From JAGWNR01 sp964565685 (lineage in GTDB: Bacteria > Patescibacteriota > Minisyncoccia > Phycocordibacterales > PALSA-1337): a DNA stretch of 62,948 bases. Made by a program: the position numbers and the translations under genes. Positions 1 through 8,277 of the stretch are shown here, in pieces (position 1 is the first letter of the stretch; each line of letters begins with the position of its first letter). The stretch is taken from NCBI GenBank assembly GCA_964565685.1, contig CAZMFR010000005.1, forward strand, positions 1-62,948, in the 5' to 3' direction. Under the pieces are notes generated by a model that worked only from the letters and a program-made list of their open reading frames with translations, was not told the origin of the DNA and searched no databases.

Positions 1-70
1 CTTTACTTCAACGTAAAAGAGTCAAAACAGGCCACCAATTTTGGGTATTATCCCTAAATAGATGAAGATG

Positions 71-141
71 TGGACCTACCGAGAATCGGACTCGGGTCTC
101 GGCAATGCGAATGCCGCGTCGTACCACTAGACCATAGGCCC
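71..141 (-). tRNA. tRNA-Ala(CGC)
   Basis: Reverse-strand cloverleaf: acceptor GGGCCTA pairs with TAGGTCC, anticodon stem CGGCA/TGCCG encloses the loop TTCGCAT giving anticodon CGC (Ala, codon GCG), and the T arm CCGAG/CTCGG encloses TCCGATT. The discriminator is A and CCA is not encoded. It is followed by a partial copy of the next tRNA's 3' end. Confidence 0.88.
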
Positions 142-146
142 ATTGT

Positions 147-193
147 CGCTAATTTTGCACTAACACTATCCTTGTCGGGGTGCCGGGAATCGA
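147..193. repeat. Duplicated 3' end of tRNA-Pro (direct repeat, copy 1)
   Basis: This 47-bp block matches 306-352 with one mismatch. It contains 19 bases of the acceptor and T arm of tRNA-Pro(CGG) plus 28 bases of its 3' flank, but the rest of the tRNA is absent. A partial tRNA 3' end repeated beside the intact tRNA is the usual footprint of an integrase attachment site or of an abortive tandem duplication; 159 bp separate the copies. No integrase is seen in the window. Confidence 0.75.
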
Positions 194-333
194 CCTCGCC
201 TCTCGTCGCGCCGTCGCGCTCCTCGGGCTGGTCACCGGCTCGCTATCTCGCCTGTTGGCTCGATATAGCTCCGCCGTTCGATTCCCTTGCGCCGCGAACT
301 TCGTTCGCTAATTTTGCAATAACACTATCCTTG

Positions 334-404
334 TCGGGGTGCCGGGAATCGAACCCGGACCTCACACTCCCGAAGCGTGTATACTACCACTATACTACAC
401 CCCG
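334..404 (-). tRNA. tRNA-Pro(CGG)
   Basis: Reverse-strand cloverleaf: acceptor CGGGGTG pairs with CACCCCG, anticodon stem CACGC/GTGTG with loop TTCGGGA gives anticodon CGG (Pro, codon CCG), and the T arm CCGGG/CCCGG encloses TTCGATT. Discriminator A, CCA not encoded. Confidence 0.9.
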
Positions 405-523
405 AACTATTGATGTAGGTTAACATTTTTTTGCGTTACGTACAATTTTAATGACCTACTATCTGCAGTTTCTGCGGAGTTTTCTTCTGGATTCGCTACG
501 CGCAGAGCTTCCTGTAAAAGAAA

Positions 524-552
524 ATTCCCACCGCCGTCACAGCAGTGGGAAT
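524..552 (-). terminator. Rho-independent terminator of the 578-1021 gene
   Basis: On the minus strand an 11-bp stem ATTCCCACTGC/GCGGTGGGAAT (with a G-T pair) is followed by TTTCTTTT. It lies 25 bases past the stop of the secreted protein gene. Confidence 0.8.
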
Positions 553-577
553 GTGTAAATTTATTTCTGATTCGGCG

Positions 578-1021
578 TCATTTGACCGCCGATTGTGGCA
601 TCGTCACAGTTTTCCTTGGTTCGATGGTCAAGTAAAACGGGTTCATGTTCACATGAACGGCATTATTTACGGGAATTATTTCTAATAAGAACATGTCGCC
701 TGGAATCTGGCTAAATTTTGGCACGACCCACACAAAGCTGTTCACATAACCTGACGATCCGGTTATGAGCAGATCTTTGTCATCATACCAAGTAAACCCT
801 GGCGACGAGAACGATTCCAAACCAAGCTTCATGGCGATTTTCTCCGATCCGGATTCTGACCCGGACACAGACCATGTTATGACGTTCGTCTCCCCTTCAA
901 CAAGGATTGCATGGTTCGTCGGAGAAGTAATAGTCACCTGTATGTCAGATTGACCATAACACACACGTCCATTCAGAAACAATGCAAGACCTGCGCAAAA
1001 CAACCAACATTTATGATTCAT
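578..1021 (-). CDS. Secreted protein with Kre9/Knh1-like (Ig-like) domain
   Basis: A 147-residue protein. Residues 1-24 form a signal peptide (MNHKCWLFCAGLALFLNGRVCYG). The mature part begins with VTITSPTNHAILVEGETNV and reads as one beta-sandwich of the Ser-Thr-rich Kre9/Knh1-type family (PF10342-like), a module common in exported Patescibacteria proteins and thought to be structural. The start is set by AAAGGGGG seven bases upstream; an in-frame ATG at 1099 has no ribosome site. A good promoter precedes it and a terminator follows, so it is monocistronic. The domain assignment is from the ITSP...W..SG pattern; the role is unknown, possibly cell-surface. Confidence 0.72.
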   Translation of the reverse strand: MNHKCWLFCAGLALFLNGRVCYGQSDIQVTITSPTNHAILVEGETNVITWSVSGSESGSEKIAMKLGLESFSSPGFTWYDDKDLLITGSSGYVNSFVWVVPKFSQIPGDMFLLEIIPVNNAVHVNMNPFYLTIEPRKTVTMPQSAVK

Positions 1022-1063
1022 AATAAAACCCCCTTTGTTACAATGTTCAAGATGTTCCGCAGA

Positions 1064-1092
1064 ATGATATAACATTAGTGATGAAAAGTCAA
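1064..1092 (-). promoter_or_regulatory. Sigma-70-type promoter for 578-1021
   Basis: On the minus strand TTGACT (1087-1092) and TATCAT (1064-1069) are separated by 17 bases, placing the start site about 35 bases upstream of the ribosome site. Confidence 0.7.
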
Positions 1093-1129
1093 CACACACA
1101 TCATCTAGAATATAACCCCCCGATCGTCC

Positions 1130-4100
1130 TTATACTATAAAGTTTTTATTCACTATTCCTGAATTGCTGGACATCTTTTGAGATTCATAGACTCTGGAAT
1201 AACTGCCATCCTGATTCTTCTTGTCTATGTTCATACAATATTCGCCTTTTGGAACTATGCAATAATATCTACCCTTTGCATCGCACACACCGGAACGGAG
1301 AACGACTTGGTGGTCGGGTGTCGTCGCACGGAATATCGCATACGAGAGCGGCTCGCCGGTATTTTTATCTAATATACTGCCCAACTCTTTTTTCTTTATG
1401 CCAAATTCCAAAAATACTAGAATTAGCGTATAGGATATGAGCATCGACACGTCAAAAGGAGACGGCTTTGCCATAACGACTATGACAGACACTGCTAGAC
1501 CGACACCGTACACATATTTACTGATTATTGCCCAGATCCTCTCATTCTTTGAATGGAACAGCATGAGGTTCCGCTCTCTCTTTGCTTGTTCATTCCAGTC
1601 GAAATTCTTTTGATCCATTGGAATATTCTTGTCCAAGACCTCTCCTGATCTCACAGTCACAGGATCGCCAAAATACAGATCGTTATAAAGCTCATCTGAT
1701 GATTTGCCTATCATCTTTTGAGAAGGAAATTCATAGTTCGTCTTTTTAACAGATATATAATATGTGCCATCGGGAAGAAGAAATCCGTACCGTCCGTCCA
1801 AATCTGTTATCGATTCGGCGACCACTCTGCCTGTCGTATCCTTTACGCTTATGAAAGCAGGATCTATAGGTTGTTTCGTGACGCTGTCATATACAGTCCC
1901 CCATGGCCTACCACGCTTTCTTATACCAAAGCTCACCAATGCAATCCCCCACATCCTTATTGGTAATAGGAATATCTCTTCTGCCGCCAGAGGAGCTGCT
2001 GTGCCGGTTTCGGCATATGTGGCAACCGAAGCCATCAACCCGGCGATAAAACCGACTGTTTGCACCGGTTTTGATTCAGGAGAATTAGCTACGGCCACAG
2101 CCGTGTCAGAGACTTTTTTAAGCGCGACATTCGCTGCAGAACCGATCGATGAAGCGAACGAGACGAATGATCGACCGTGCGTCTCTGTCGTCTGAACTGC
2201 TGTTTGGCTAGTTGACGACGCAACAACCGATGAACCGCTGCCGCTAAACGAACTAGGAGCGACGGAAATATTCGCATTGACCGCTACCGGATTATTTTTG
2301 ACCGTTACTGGAGAAGTCGCCGGCAATTGTGGCGTCTGTGGAGGATTGTATTGACCTACATTCTGAACAAGCCCGACACTGCCAGAACTGCTGACATTGG
2401 AACCGGTTACAGATAATATCGGCGATAATGGTAATGATGACGTCTGATTTTGACAATACCCGCCGTCCGCTATAGTAGTCTCGACATCATCTCCTTTATC
2501 CACAGTAGTCGTACCATAAGTAGAATCAGACAATACAATACTGCCTCCGCTACCCCCATAACCGCATAGAGCGATACTTCCACCATTCGCACTGATAATA
2601 CTACCCGACGGATCGGCAAAAGAATTAGTTACTCTGATGGTACCGCCATTACCAGCATTGCCGCCGAAAGCGATACTGCCTCCGTCAGACAGGATAGCGC
2701 CAGTCGTCGAGGTCGCTATAGTTATAGTACCGCCATTGCCTCCGGTACCGGCCGGATTTATATTGCTGTTATAAATGGATCCAATGATCGATAGGAACGA
2801 AGCTCTGGATGAAGATGCTATGCTGAAATTCGTCGGAAAACTTCCGCCATTGGCCTCGACCAACGTCGCCGTGGAGCTCGACAAAATTATAGATCCGCCG
2901 TTTCCGCCCCCTTCAAGGAGATATTTGAAATCAGAAGTAAATCCCGGACCGACCGTGCCGCCATTGGCCGTAGTCGTAGCTACTGTCGAGCTAGATATAG
3001 TTATATTACCGCCGTGATACGTGCCACCATTCCAGGGGAATGAATTGAATGGTCCAATAAATCCGTTTGAACTGGTAGTACCGGTGACAATGACATTCTC
3101 AATAGAAAAATCGTATCCGGACGCCCCCGACTTGGCTCCATTTCCGTATATTCCGCCATTCAGCACGTGCCCAGCGCCATTTATAATGATGCCATTCCCG
3201 ACTATAGTGCAGTCTCCGGTGAGATCAGCGCCGAGAGTATATGTTCCTGCCACACTGAGATTATCGCATTGAGATATTTTTGTTAGAGTGTCGCCAGGAA
3301 GAGCGCCCAGTGTGCCTCCAGAAAATGCCCCGAGATCACCCGGAAGATCGTTCGGGCCATTCAAGGTAAGATCGGAAAGACCTCCGACAGTGATGCCGCT
3401 ATCTTTTAGAGTCGTATAATCTATAGTCAGAGTACCATTCGCGGTACCGCCGGACACGCTTATTGTTGCATTAGACAGGTCGACATCCGTGCCAGAGATG
3501 ATTATGTCGCCGCCGTTGACAGTACCACCGACGTTTATATTTGCGTCTGACAGCCCGATGGTTGTTCCGGTGATATCCACTGCGCCGCCATGATTATTTC
3601 CGGAAAGAAATATCACCCCGCTAGTAGTTGTGGAATCTGTCATGGTCACATGACCGCCGTCTCCGTCAGCGCCGCCATATGAGGATTCAATTCCTATGGA
3701 AGTGATGGCACCTGCGACCGTGACATTTTCCAATGTGAAGTCATACCCATTCCCAGTATATCCATCAGCGATGATATTACCAGTCGGGGCCATTCCAAGT
3801 ATAGAAGGTCCAGCGATTATGCTGTGGCCATTACCATTCAAGACCACGCCATTTGATTTTATATAACAATTCCCGCCAAGATCAGCGGCTAGGGTGTATG
3901 TGCCGGATGCCATTATATGACACATCGAAGGATCAGTGATCAAATCTCCAGGATTACTGAATCCACCCCCGGTCATCGGTCCAAGCGCGCCAGGAAGGTT
4001 ACCGGGGCCATTCATAGTGAGACCAACGACATATGGAGAGGTGTGGTCAGGATAACCGCCCATAACATCAGGAAACGTACCGTTCGTAAGGTCTATAGTA

Positions 4101-5962
4101 TCGTAGTCAAGAATCAATCCGCCGCTTGAGCTCCGTCCATATATACCATCTCCACCATTCAACGACAGATGTTCATCCGCCAATACTATGTGATCTTTGA
4201 TTATGGTTATGATGCCACCAGCATCGATTGCGCCATTGTAATCGCTTCCATAGTCCGCTCCGTTAGAGCTCGTAGTGCCAGTGACATTCAGATCATCTAT
4301 AGTGAAATCATGCCCCCAATCTCCCCTGTATATGCCGTCTCCAATGACATTTCCAGTTATGGTATGGCCACCACCATTTATAACGACACTGCTAGTCGCA
4401 GTAATGACGCAATTACCTGTGAAGTCATTGTCTATGGTATATGTACCGGAAAAACCGAGTTCGCATTGCGATGCATTAGTTATATGATCTCCTGGAAAAG
4501 TACCGAGAGACCCTCCGCCAAAAGCTCCCGAGTTGCCAGGAGAACCTCCTGGACCATTCAAAACGATATCGGACAGAGCGGACAAAGAGAGACCTGAATA
4601 TTCGATTGTCGAATAGTTCAAGGTGAGCGTCCCATCCATCCCTCTACCGATATACATACCGTTATTACCTGTACCGCCAAGTGCGCTCACTGTCGTGCTA
4701 GACCACGATAAATCAGTCCCGCTAATAGTCACAGAACCGCCATTACCCTGAGAACCAAGTGTATTGCCGCCATTAGCGTCGACGATGTTCACAGTCGAAG
4801 AGGCAATAGATATAGTACCTCCGCTACCGCCATCGTTGCCATTCGAATCGACTATGTTGACAGTCGAGGTTGCTATCGTTACGGATCCACCGTTGGCGCC
4901 ATCACCGCCATCAGAGCTCGTCGTGCCAGTAACTGTTATATTTTCAATAGTGAAATTATATCCTGTAGTCCCTGTAGCTATTCCGTCTCCCATAATATTC
5001 CCATTTATAGTATGTTCAGCTCCATCTAGGACGACACCATTAGCGCTTATCGTACAATCGCCTGTTAAATCAGCGCCGAGAGTATATGTTCCCGCAAGGA
5101 TCAGATTGCATTGTGATGCATTCGTTATCGTATCTCCAGAAACAACGCTCAATACCCCTCCTGTAAAAGCTCCCAAATCACCAGGTTGGTTACTTGGACC
5201 GTTCAAAGTCAAATCGGAAAGAGCTGAAAGCACCAGATTCGCATGCTCGAAAGTGCTGTAGTTCATGGTCAACGTGCCATTCGTGCCAGTGCCAAAATTT
5301 CCAGCAGACCCATATGCCGAAATGTTCATGTTCGATGCATCTAGATCGGTATTTGTAATGACTATCGTGCCGCCATTTCCGCCGGCGAAATATGTGCTCG
5401 GACCGATGCCGCCAGCATTAGATTGTATAGAAGTAGAAGTCGAATCTATCATGGTAACAGCACCGCCGCTGCCGCCAATACCATATGAAGACTCCTGGGA
5501 ATTTCCACCGTTAGTCAAAACCGCCGAAACTGTAGAAGTAGAAATGACTATCGTACCGCCATCACCGGCTGTGTACGAGGAACCGATGGTACCAGTGTCC
5601 GCTCCGTTTGAGCTCGTGGTACCAGTAACGACCAAATTCTCAATAGTGAAATTAAATCCGGGATCTCCCGGGTTTATCCCATTACCAACAATATCCCCGG
5701 TCACCTTGTAGCTTCCTGTAGTGGAGCTCGTGAGAACGACATTGTTGGAAGTGATGGTGAAACAAGCTCCAGTGCTCGTGCTGACGCTCGATGTCAAGCT
5801 ATATGTACCAGGAGCCGCGAGCTCGCCGCAAGCAAGAGGCGTGCTTCCTCTGAGACTGTCCGGCAATTGAACTGCGGCATGCGCTTGTCTGCTTATACCT
5901 ATGACAAAAATAGCCAATGTCATCATCAAATATCTCCCTAAGATTTTATTTTTATAGATCAT
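1130..5962 (-). CDS. Giant modular surface protein (1610 aa) with repeat domains and carboxypeptidase-regulatory-like C-terminus
   Basis: N-terminal signal peptide (about residues 1-30, ending AHA), then about 1,100 residues of Gly/Asn/Thr/Ser-rich sequence in at least five modules. Each opens with a segment like AGTYTLGADLTGDCTI, continues with a beta-helix-like NGVVLNGxGHTI stretch, then FTIENVTVTGTTSSNG. A low-complexity linker follows, then a membrane segment (FIAGLMASVATYAETG region), a carboxypeptidase-regulatory-like domain (GTVYDSVTKQPI...DLDGRYGFLLPDGTYYISV), a second hydrophobic hairpin (YVYGVGLAVSVIVVMA) and a second degenerate copy of that domain. It is probably exported and membrane-anchored, with a right-handed beta-helix stalk. 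The start codon overlaps the stop of the upstream gene (ATGA at 5959-5962), so the two are translationally coupled and probably act together. Function unknown; adhesion or cell-surface coat is an inference. Confidence 0.85.
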   Translation of the reverse strand: MIYKNKILGRYLMMTLAIFVIGISRQAHAAVQLPDSLRGSTPLACGELAAPGTYSLTSSVSTSTGACFTITSNNVVLTSSTTGSYKVTGDIVGNGINPGDPGFNFTIENLVVTGTTSSNGADTGTIGSSYTAGDGGTIVISTSTVSAVLTNGGNSQESSYGIGGSGGAVTMIDSTSTSIQSNAGGIGPSTYFAGGNGGTIVITNTDLDASNMNISAYGSAGNFGTGTNGTLTMNYSTFEHANLVLSALSDLTLNGPSNQPGDLGAFTGGVLSVVSGDTITNASQCNLILAGTYTLGADLTGDCTISANGVVLDGAEHTINGNIMGDGIATGTTGYNFTIENITVTGTTSSDGGDGANGGSVTIATSTVNIVDSNGNDGGSGGTISIASSTVNIVDANGGNTLGSQGNGGSVTISGTDLSWSSTTVSALGGTGNNGMYIGRGMDGTLTLNYSTIEYSGLSLSALSDIVLNGPGGSPGNSGAFGGGSLGTFPGDHITNASQCELGFSGTYTIDNDFTGNCVITATSSVVINGGGHTITGNVIGDGIYRGDWGHDFTIDDLNVTGTTSSNGADYGSDYNGAIDAGGIITIIKDHIVLADEHLSLNGGDGIYGRSSSGGLILDYDTIDLTNGTFPDVMGGYPDHTSPYVVGLTMNGPGNLPGALGPMTGGGFSNPGDLITDPSMCHIMASGTYTLAADLGGNCYIKSNGVVLNGNGHSIIAGPSILGMAPTGNIIADGYTGNGYDFTLENVTVAGAITSIGIESSYGGADGDGGHVTMTDSTTTSGVIFLSGNNHGGAVDITGTTIGLSDANINVGGTVNGGDIIISGTDVDLSNATISVSGGTANGTLTIDYTTLKDSGITVGGLSDLTLNGPNDLPGDLGAFSGGTLGALPGDTLTKISQCDNLSVAGTYTLGADLTGDCTIVGNGIIINGAGHVLNGGIYGNGAKSGASGYDFSIENVIVTGTTSSNGFIGPFNSFPWNGGTYHGGNITISSSTVATTTANGGTVGPGFTSDFKYLLEGGGNGGSIILSSSTATLVEANGGSFPTNFSIASSSRASFLSIIGSIYNSNINPAGTGGNGGTITIATSTTGAILSDGGSIAFGGNAGNGGTIRVTNSFADPSGSIISANGGSIALCGYGGSGGSIVLSDSTYGTTTVDKGDDVETTIADGGYCQNQTSSLPLSPILSVTGSNVSSSGSVGLVQNVGQYNPPQTPQLPATSPVTVKNNPVAVNANISVAPSSFSGSGSSVVASSTSQTAVQTTETHGRSFVSFASSIGSAANVALKKVSDTAVAVANSPESKPVQTVGFIAGLMASVATYAETGTAAPLAAEEIFLLPIRMWGIALVSFGIRKRGRPWGTVYDSVTKQPIDPAFISVKDTTGRVVAESITDLDGRYGFLLPDGTYYISVKKTNYEFPSQKMIGKSSDELYNDLYFGDPVTVRSGEVLDKNIPMDQKNFDWNEQAKRERNLMLFHSKNERIWAIISKYVYGVGLAVSVIVVMAKPSPFDVSMLISYTLILVFLEFGIKKKELGSILDKNTGEPLSYAIFRATTPDHQVVLRSGVCDAKGRYYCIVPKGEYCMNIDKKNQDGSYSRVYESQKMSSNSGIVNKNFIV

Positions 5963-6825
5963 TGTCCTGATGTTGAAGCGTCAGAATCTGTATCTACTGA
6001 TGCTGACGTAGAATCTGTTGGATCTGATGAGTTGTTTATCGAAGAAGTGCCGTCGCTCGTCGTAGAAGCGACTGTGTCCGTTGAGGTAACGATATCACTC
6101 GTCGTCGACGCGTCAGGATCAATTGTTGTAGAAGTAGCGTTCGTTGAATCTGTAGAAGAAGATACCGGGTCTGTCGATGATGCGACAGAGTCAGTCGTTG
6201 AAGAAAGATCATCAGTGGAAGTTGAGGTGCTTTCAGTAGATGATGCGATGGTATTTGTTAAGCTTGTATCAATAATCGAAACAGTCGTTGTCGCTTCGGT
6301 AGATGAATCGACGTCCTCGGTAGAAGTAGAAATTGAAGTTGATGTTGAAGTGGTCGAAGAAGCAATTTCATCTGTTGAAGTAGCCGATGTCGTCGTAGCA
6401 ACGCTCTCTGTCGTCGTGGTATCGGTCGAAGTCGCGGCTAATATACCGTTCCAAGAAACATCGATGATCCTTTGAATCGTCACTGCACCGCTTTTTTCAA
6501 TTCCTTGAGCAACGATCTTGTCTCCAATATTGATATCAGAAAAAGAAAGACTGGTATAATCGGCGCTCTCCATATTGTCAACAGCATCTAGATTGAATAT
6601 GAATGTCGTGTTTATGTTTCCGTCCGAATCAGTCGCATCGGAAATTGACATGGTATTAGATGATGTAGATATGTCGCTTACAGTTCCTATAGCGCTGTAA
6701 TTCTCTATCCTTGCCGATGCATCAGCGTTCTTGCCATTTCCAGTCGCCAGAACATAAACACATGGCACGCACAAAGCAGTCACAACCGCGAGAGCGATCA
6801 ACAACGATTGCTTTTTCATCTTCAT
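5959..6825 (-). CDS. Secreted DUF5666-like protein with Thr/Ser/Asp-rich tail
   Basis: A 288-residue protein. Residues 1-28 are a signal peptide (MKMKKQSLLIALAVVTALCV). A small beta domain follows, with GTVSDISTSSNTMSI...DINIGDKIVAQG...RIIDVSWNG, a pattern like DUF5666. From about residue 125 to the end it is a low-complexity tail of Ser, Thr, Asp, Ala and Glu (SSTEATTTVS type), typical of wall-exposed or glycosylated linkers. Alternative starts are TTG at 6849 and ATG at 6819. It is coupled to the giant surface protein by a 4-base overlap, so both are probably co-exported parts of one surface structure. An extended -10 lies at 6862-6867. Confidence 0.72.
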   Translation of the reverse strand: MKMKKQSLLIALAVVTALCVPCVYVLATGNGKNADASARIENYSAIGTVSDISTSSNTMSISDATDSDGNINTTFIFNLDAVDNMESADYTSLSFSDINIGDKIVAQGIEKSGAVTIQRIIDVSWNGILAATSTDTTTTESVATTTSATSTDEIASSTTSTSTSISTSTEDVDSSTEATTTVSIIDTSLTNTIASSTESTSTSTDDLSSTTDSVASSTDPVSSSTDSTNATSTTIDPDASTTSDIVTSTDTVASTTSDGTSSINNSSDPTDSTSASVDTDSDASTSGQ

Positions 6826-6861
6826 TGGTTCTTTTGCTATGTTATTCAAATCTGTAGTGGC

Positions 6862-6867
6862 ATTATA
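6862..6867 (-). promoter_or_regulatory. Extended -10 promoter of the surface-protein operon
   Basis: On the minus strand TGTGA-TATAAT gives a TGn-extended -10 with no good -35 at the usual distance. The start site would lie near 6855, about 30 bases before the ATG at 6825. Confidence 0.55.
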
Positions 6868-6910
6868 TCACATCATATACATTCAAATGCGAACCTGTGG
6901 AAATACTTGC

Positions 6911-6943
6911 GAACACATCAGACGTTTCTGAACAATGTTCGAG
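6911..6943. repeat. 33-bp direct repeat, copy 1 (palindromic core)
   Basis: Matches 7732-7764 with one mismatch (GAACACATCAGACG... against GAACACGTCAGACG...). The unit is itself an imperfect palindrome: GAACA/TGTTC ends and TCAGA-CGTT-TCTGA core. The two copies bound an 0.8-kb cassette whose right copy touches the 3' end of tRNA-Ala(TGC). Confidence 0.8.
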
Positions 6944-6979
6944 GCGGGGCTTTTTAGATAAAGTTAGAATTCGTGACTA

Positions 6980-7009
6980 TTGACTTTTACGCGGTTTTGG
7001 TGCTATAAT
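6980..7009 (+). promoter_or_regulatory. Strong sigma-70 promoter of 7114-7470
   Basis: TTGACT (6980-6985), an 18-base spacer, and TGC-TATAAT (7004-7009), i.e. both a -35 and an extended -10. The transcript would carry about 97 bases of leader, which can fold (see 7047-7102). Confidence 0.8.
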
Positions 7010-7046
7010 ATACCCAGATTTCTTCCGGAATTCCCATCGATTTCCC

Positions 7047-7102
7047 GTTGGCAGTTGGCCGAAACCCAGCACACGACGTGATGGATTTCATTAACTGCCA
7101 AC
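7047..7102 (+). promoter_or_regulatory. Leader inverted repeat ahead of the ribosome site
   Basis: A perfect 10-base inverted repeat, GTTGGCAGTT (7047-7056) and AACTGCCAAC (7093-7102), ends four bases before the AGGAG at 7106-7110. In RNA the stem would stack directly against the ribosome site and could control translation of the downstream gene. Confidence 0.5.
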
Positions 7103-7113
7103 CACAGGAGATT

Positions 7114-7470
7114 ATGAAAAATATCGGAAAGTTCGTTGCAAACATTCGCCAGAAGCTTTTCAGCAGGCGCGTAAATCGGGAAATTTTCGACAAGATTTTC
7201 CCACATCTCAATGGACATGCCAATCATGGCTATCCGTTTGATTCCGAGGAGGAACATGAAAAGGCGTGTCTCTACGCCGAACTCGACGCGAAATTGCACG
7301 TCGAACTCATTGAAAAGCGCGCGGCAAGATTGCCCGAAGCTTACGGCAAAGCGTTCCGTTACATCGCCTACCGCGACCTCAATGAGCGGATGAAAATGTA
7401 TCTGGAAATCGCCGAGGAGCACATCCAGCCGGAAACGTGCGACCCGCGTCTCGTTGCAAGACACGCATAG
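7114..7470 (+). CDS. Hypothetical protein (cassette gene, 118 aa)
   Basis: Start at the ATG seven residues after none other but 3 bases downstream of a strong AGGAG; a longer reading from 7048 lacks a ribosome site. The protein begins MKNIGKFVANIRQKLFSRRV and is mostly alpha-helical and charged with conserved-looking stretches ELDAKLHVELIEKRAARLPE and GKAFRYIAYRDLNERMKMY. No signal peptide, membrane segment or known domain is recognised. It sits alone between a strong promoter with a structured leader and a strong terminator, inside a direct-repeat-bounded cassette next to a tRNA, so it is probably a mobile or accessory gene. Function unknown. Confidence 0.68.
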   Translation: MKNIGKFVANIRQKLFSRRVNREIFDKIFPHLNGHANHGYPFDSEEEHEKACLYAELDAKLHVELIEKRAARLPEAYGKAFRYIAYRDLNERMKMYLEIAEEHIQPETCDPRLVARHA

Positions 7471-7484
7471 TCCCAAACAAAAAG

Positions 7485-7513
7485 CCCCGTCCACAAGGAC
7501 GGGGTTATCTTTT
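7485..7513 (+). terminator. Bidirectional terminator
   Basis: CCCCGTCC-ACAA-GGACGGGG followed by TTATCTTTT; on the other strand it is followed by CTTTTTG, so it can stop transcription from both sides. Confidence 0.88.
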
Positions 7514-7728
7514 ACATCAAATCCAAATTGTCTCTGGCCCACTGGTCAACCAGCCGGTTTTGCTGTTCAAGTTTTACCGGATCATTTTTATATTTTTCGG
7601 CGTTTTCCTCTTTTTTGCGTCGAACAATTTCCGCAAAGTGAAGAAGATTTTGGAAGCTTTTGCCACAGGCCGGTATTCGCTGACAGCCATTCAGAAACAA
7701 ATGGCAAAGGCATGACTTCTCTTGCCAT
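7512..7728 (-). pseudogene. Possible broken small Cys-rich gene
   Basis: The minus-strand frame ending at 7512 gives coding-like sequence (CHLFLNGCQRIPACGKSF, then KKEENAEKYKNDPVKLEQQN) with a C..C-C..C pattern suggesting a zinc site, but has no ATG; only a TTG at 7700 is available. An ATG at 7728 in another frame (MAREVM...) would join it after a one-base shift near 7713. The open frame runs through the direct repeat at 7732-7764. It may be a frameshifted gene or simply the tail of a gene cut by cassette insertion. Not assigned to a family. Confidence 0.35.
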
Positions 7729-7731
7729 TCT

Positions 7732-7764
7732 GAACACGTCAGACGTTTCTGAACAATGTTCGAG
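7732..7764. repeat. 33-bp direct repeat, copy 2, abutting tRNA-Ala
   Basis: Second copy of the 6911-6943 repeat. Its end is one base from the CCA of tRNA-Ala(TGC) at 7766, so the pair looks like attachment sites of a small integrated cassette. Confidence 0.8.
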
Positions 7765-7765
7765 A

Positions 7766-7841
7766 TGGTGGACCCGAGCGGACTCGAACCGCTTACCTCC
7801 TCATTGCAAATGAGGCGTTCTACCAGATGAACTACGGGCCC
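7766..7841 (-). tRNA. tRNA-Ala(TGC)
   Basis: Reverse-strand cloverleaf: acceptor GGGCCCG pairs with CGGGTCC, anticodon stem CCTCA/TGAGG with loop TTTGCAA gives TGC (Ala, codon GCA), T arm with TTCGAGT loop. Discriminator A and an encoded CCA, unlike the other three tRNAs of the window. Confidence 0.93.
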
Positions 7842-8085
7842 AAATCAATGCAAAATGAAAATCATGATGCAAAAATGAGTATCAGTAAGACTAGCATTAC
7901 TTTCGGCTAATTTCAATGATGCTAGAGCTTTTTATCGTTCAAAATTTGAGATTGAAAACTATATCCTCGAGTTTGAGTATGACGATATCATCCCCAATGA
8001 ATCACCCCACCGCAAACGGTGAGGAATTTTATTGATCAATGTCTAAACTCATGCTTGTTCAAAGTCAGTTTAAAACTCATTCGAT
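7842..8085. other. Intergenic stretch with a short open frame and a hairpin
   Basis: No confident gene. A start-less plus-strand frame (7879-8022) reads coding-like (NFNDARAFYRSKFEIENYIL) and may be a gene remnant. A hairpin CACCG-CAAA-CGGTG near 8006-8022 followed by AATTTT could be a terminator. Confidence 0.3.
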
Positions 8086-8277
8086 TTATTTACTTCTTTT
8101 TGGCGTCTTGTTTAAAAAAGACTGTTCTCTACCGCACCATGGGCAATACCATTCCGATCGCCGAGGAGCGTCGCCTATTCCCCACCAGCCATTGCAAAAA
8201 GCGCACTGGAAATGGTTGAAGCGCTCGATCGAAAGCGTTCCCTTGGCATTTTGCAGTGTTCCTTTCATCTTATTCAT
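8086..8277 (-). CDS. Small zinc-ribbon protein
   Basis: 63 residues with two CxxC pairs (FQCAFCNGWWGIGD and YCPWCGREQ) about 20 residues apart, the arrangement of a single treble-clef or zinc ribbon. The start codon lies inside the last codons of ddl (8-base overlap), so it is translated by coupling and belongs to the ddl transcript. No catalytic domain is present; nucleic-acid or protein binding is a plausible but unproven role. Confidence 0.65.
   Translation of the reverse strand: MNKMKGTLQNAKGTLSIERFNHFQCAFCNGWWGIGDAPRRSEWYCPWCGREQSFLNKTPKRSK

Noticed and set aside
70..423. 117-codon plus-strand open frame at the left end
   Set aside because: It is the antisense of two tRNA genes and a tRNA fragment; the translation repeats because of the duplicated tRNA-Pro end.
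1718..6475. Many long antisense open frames across the surface-protein genes
   Set aside because: They are shadows caused by low-complexity codon use on the minus strand; no ribosome sites or domains.
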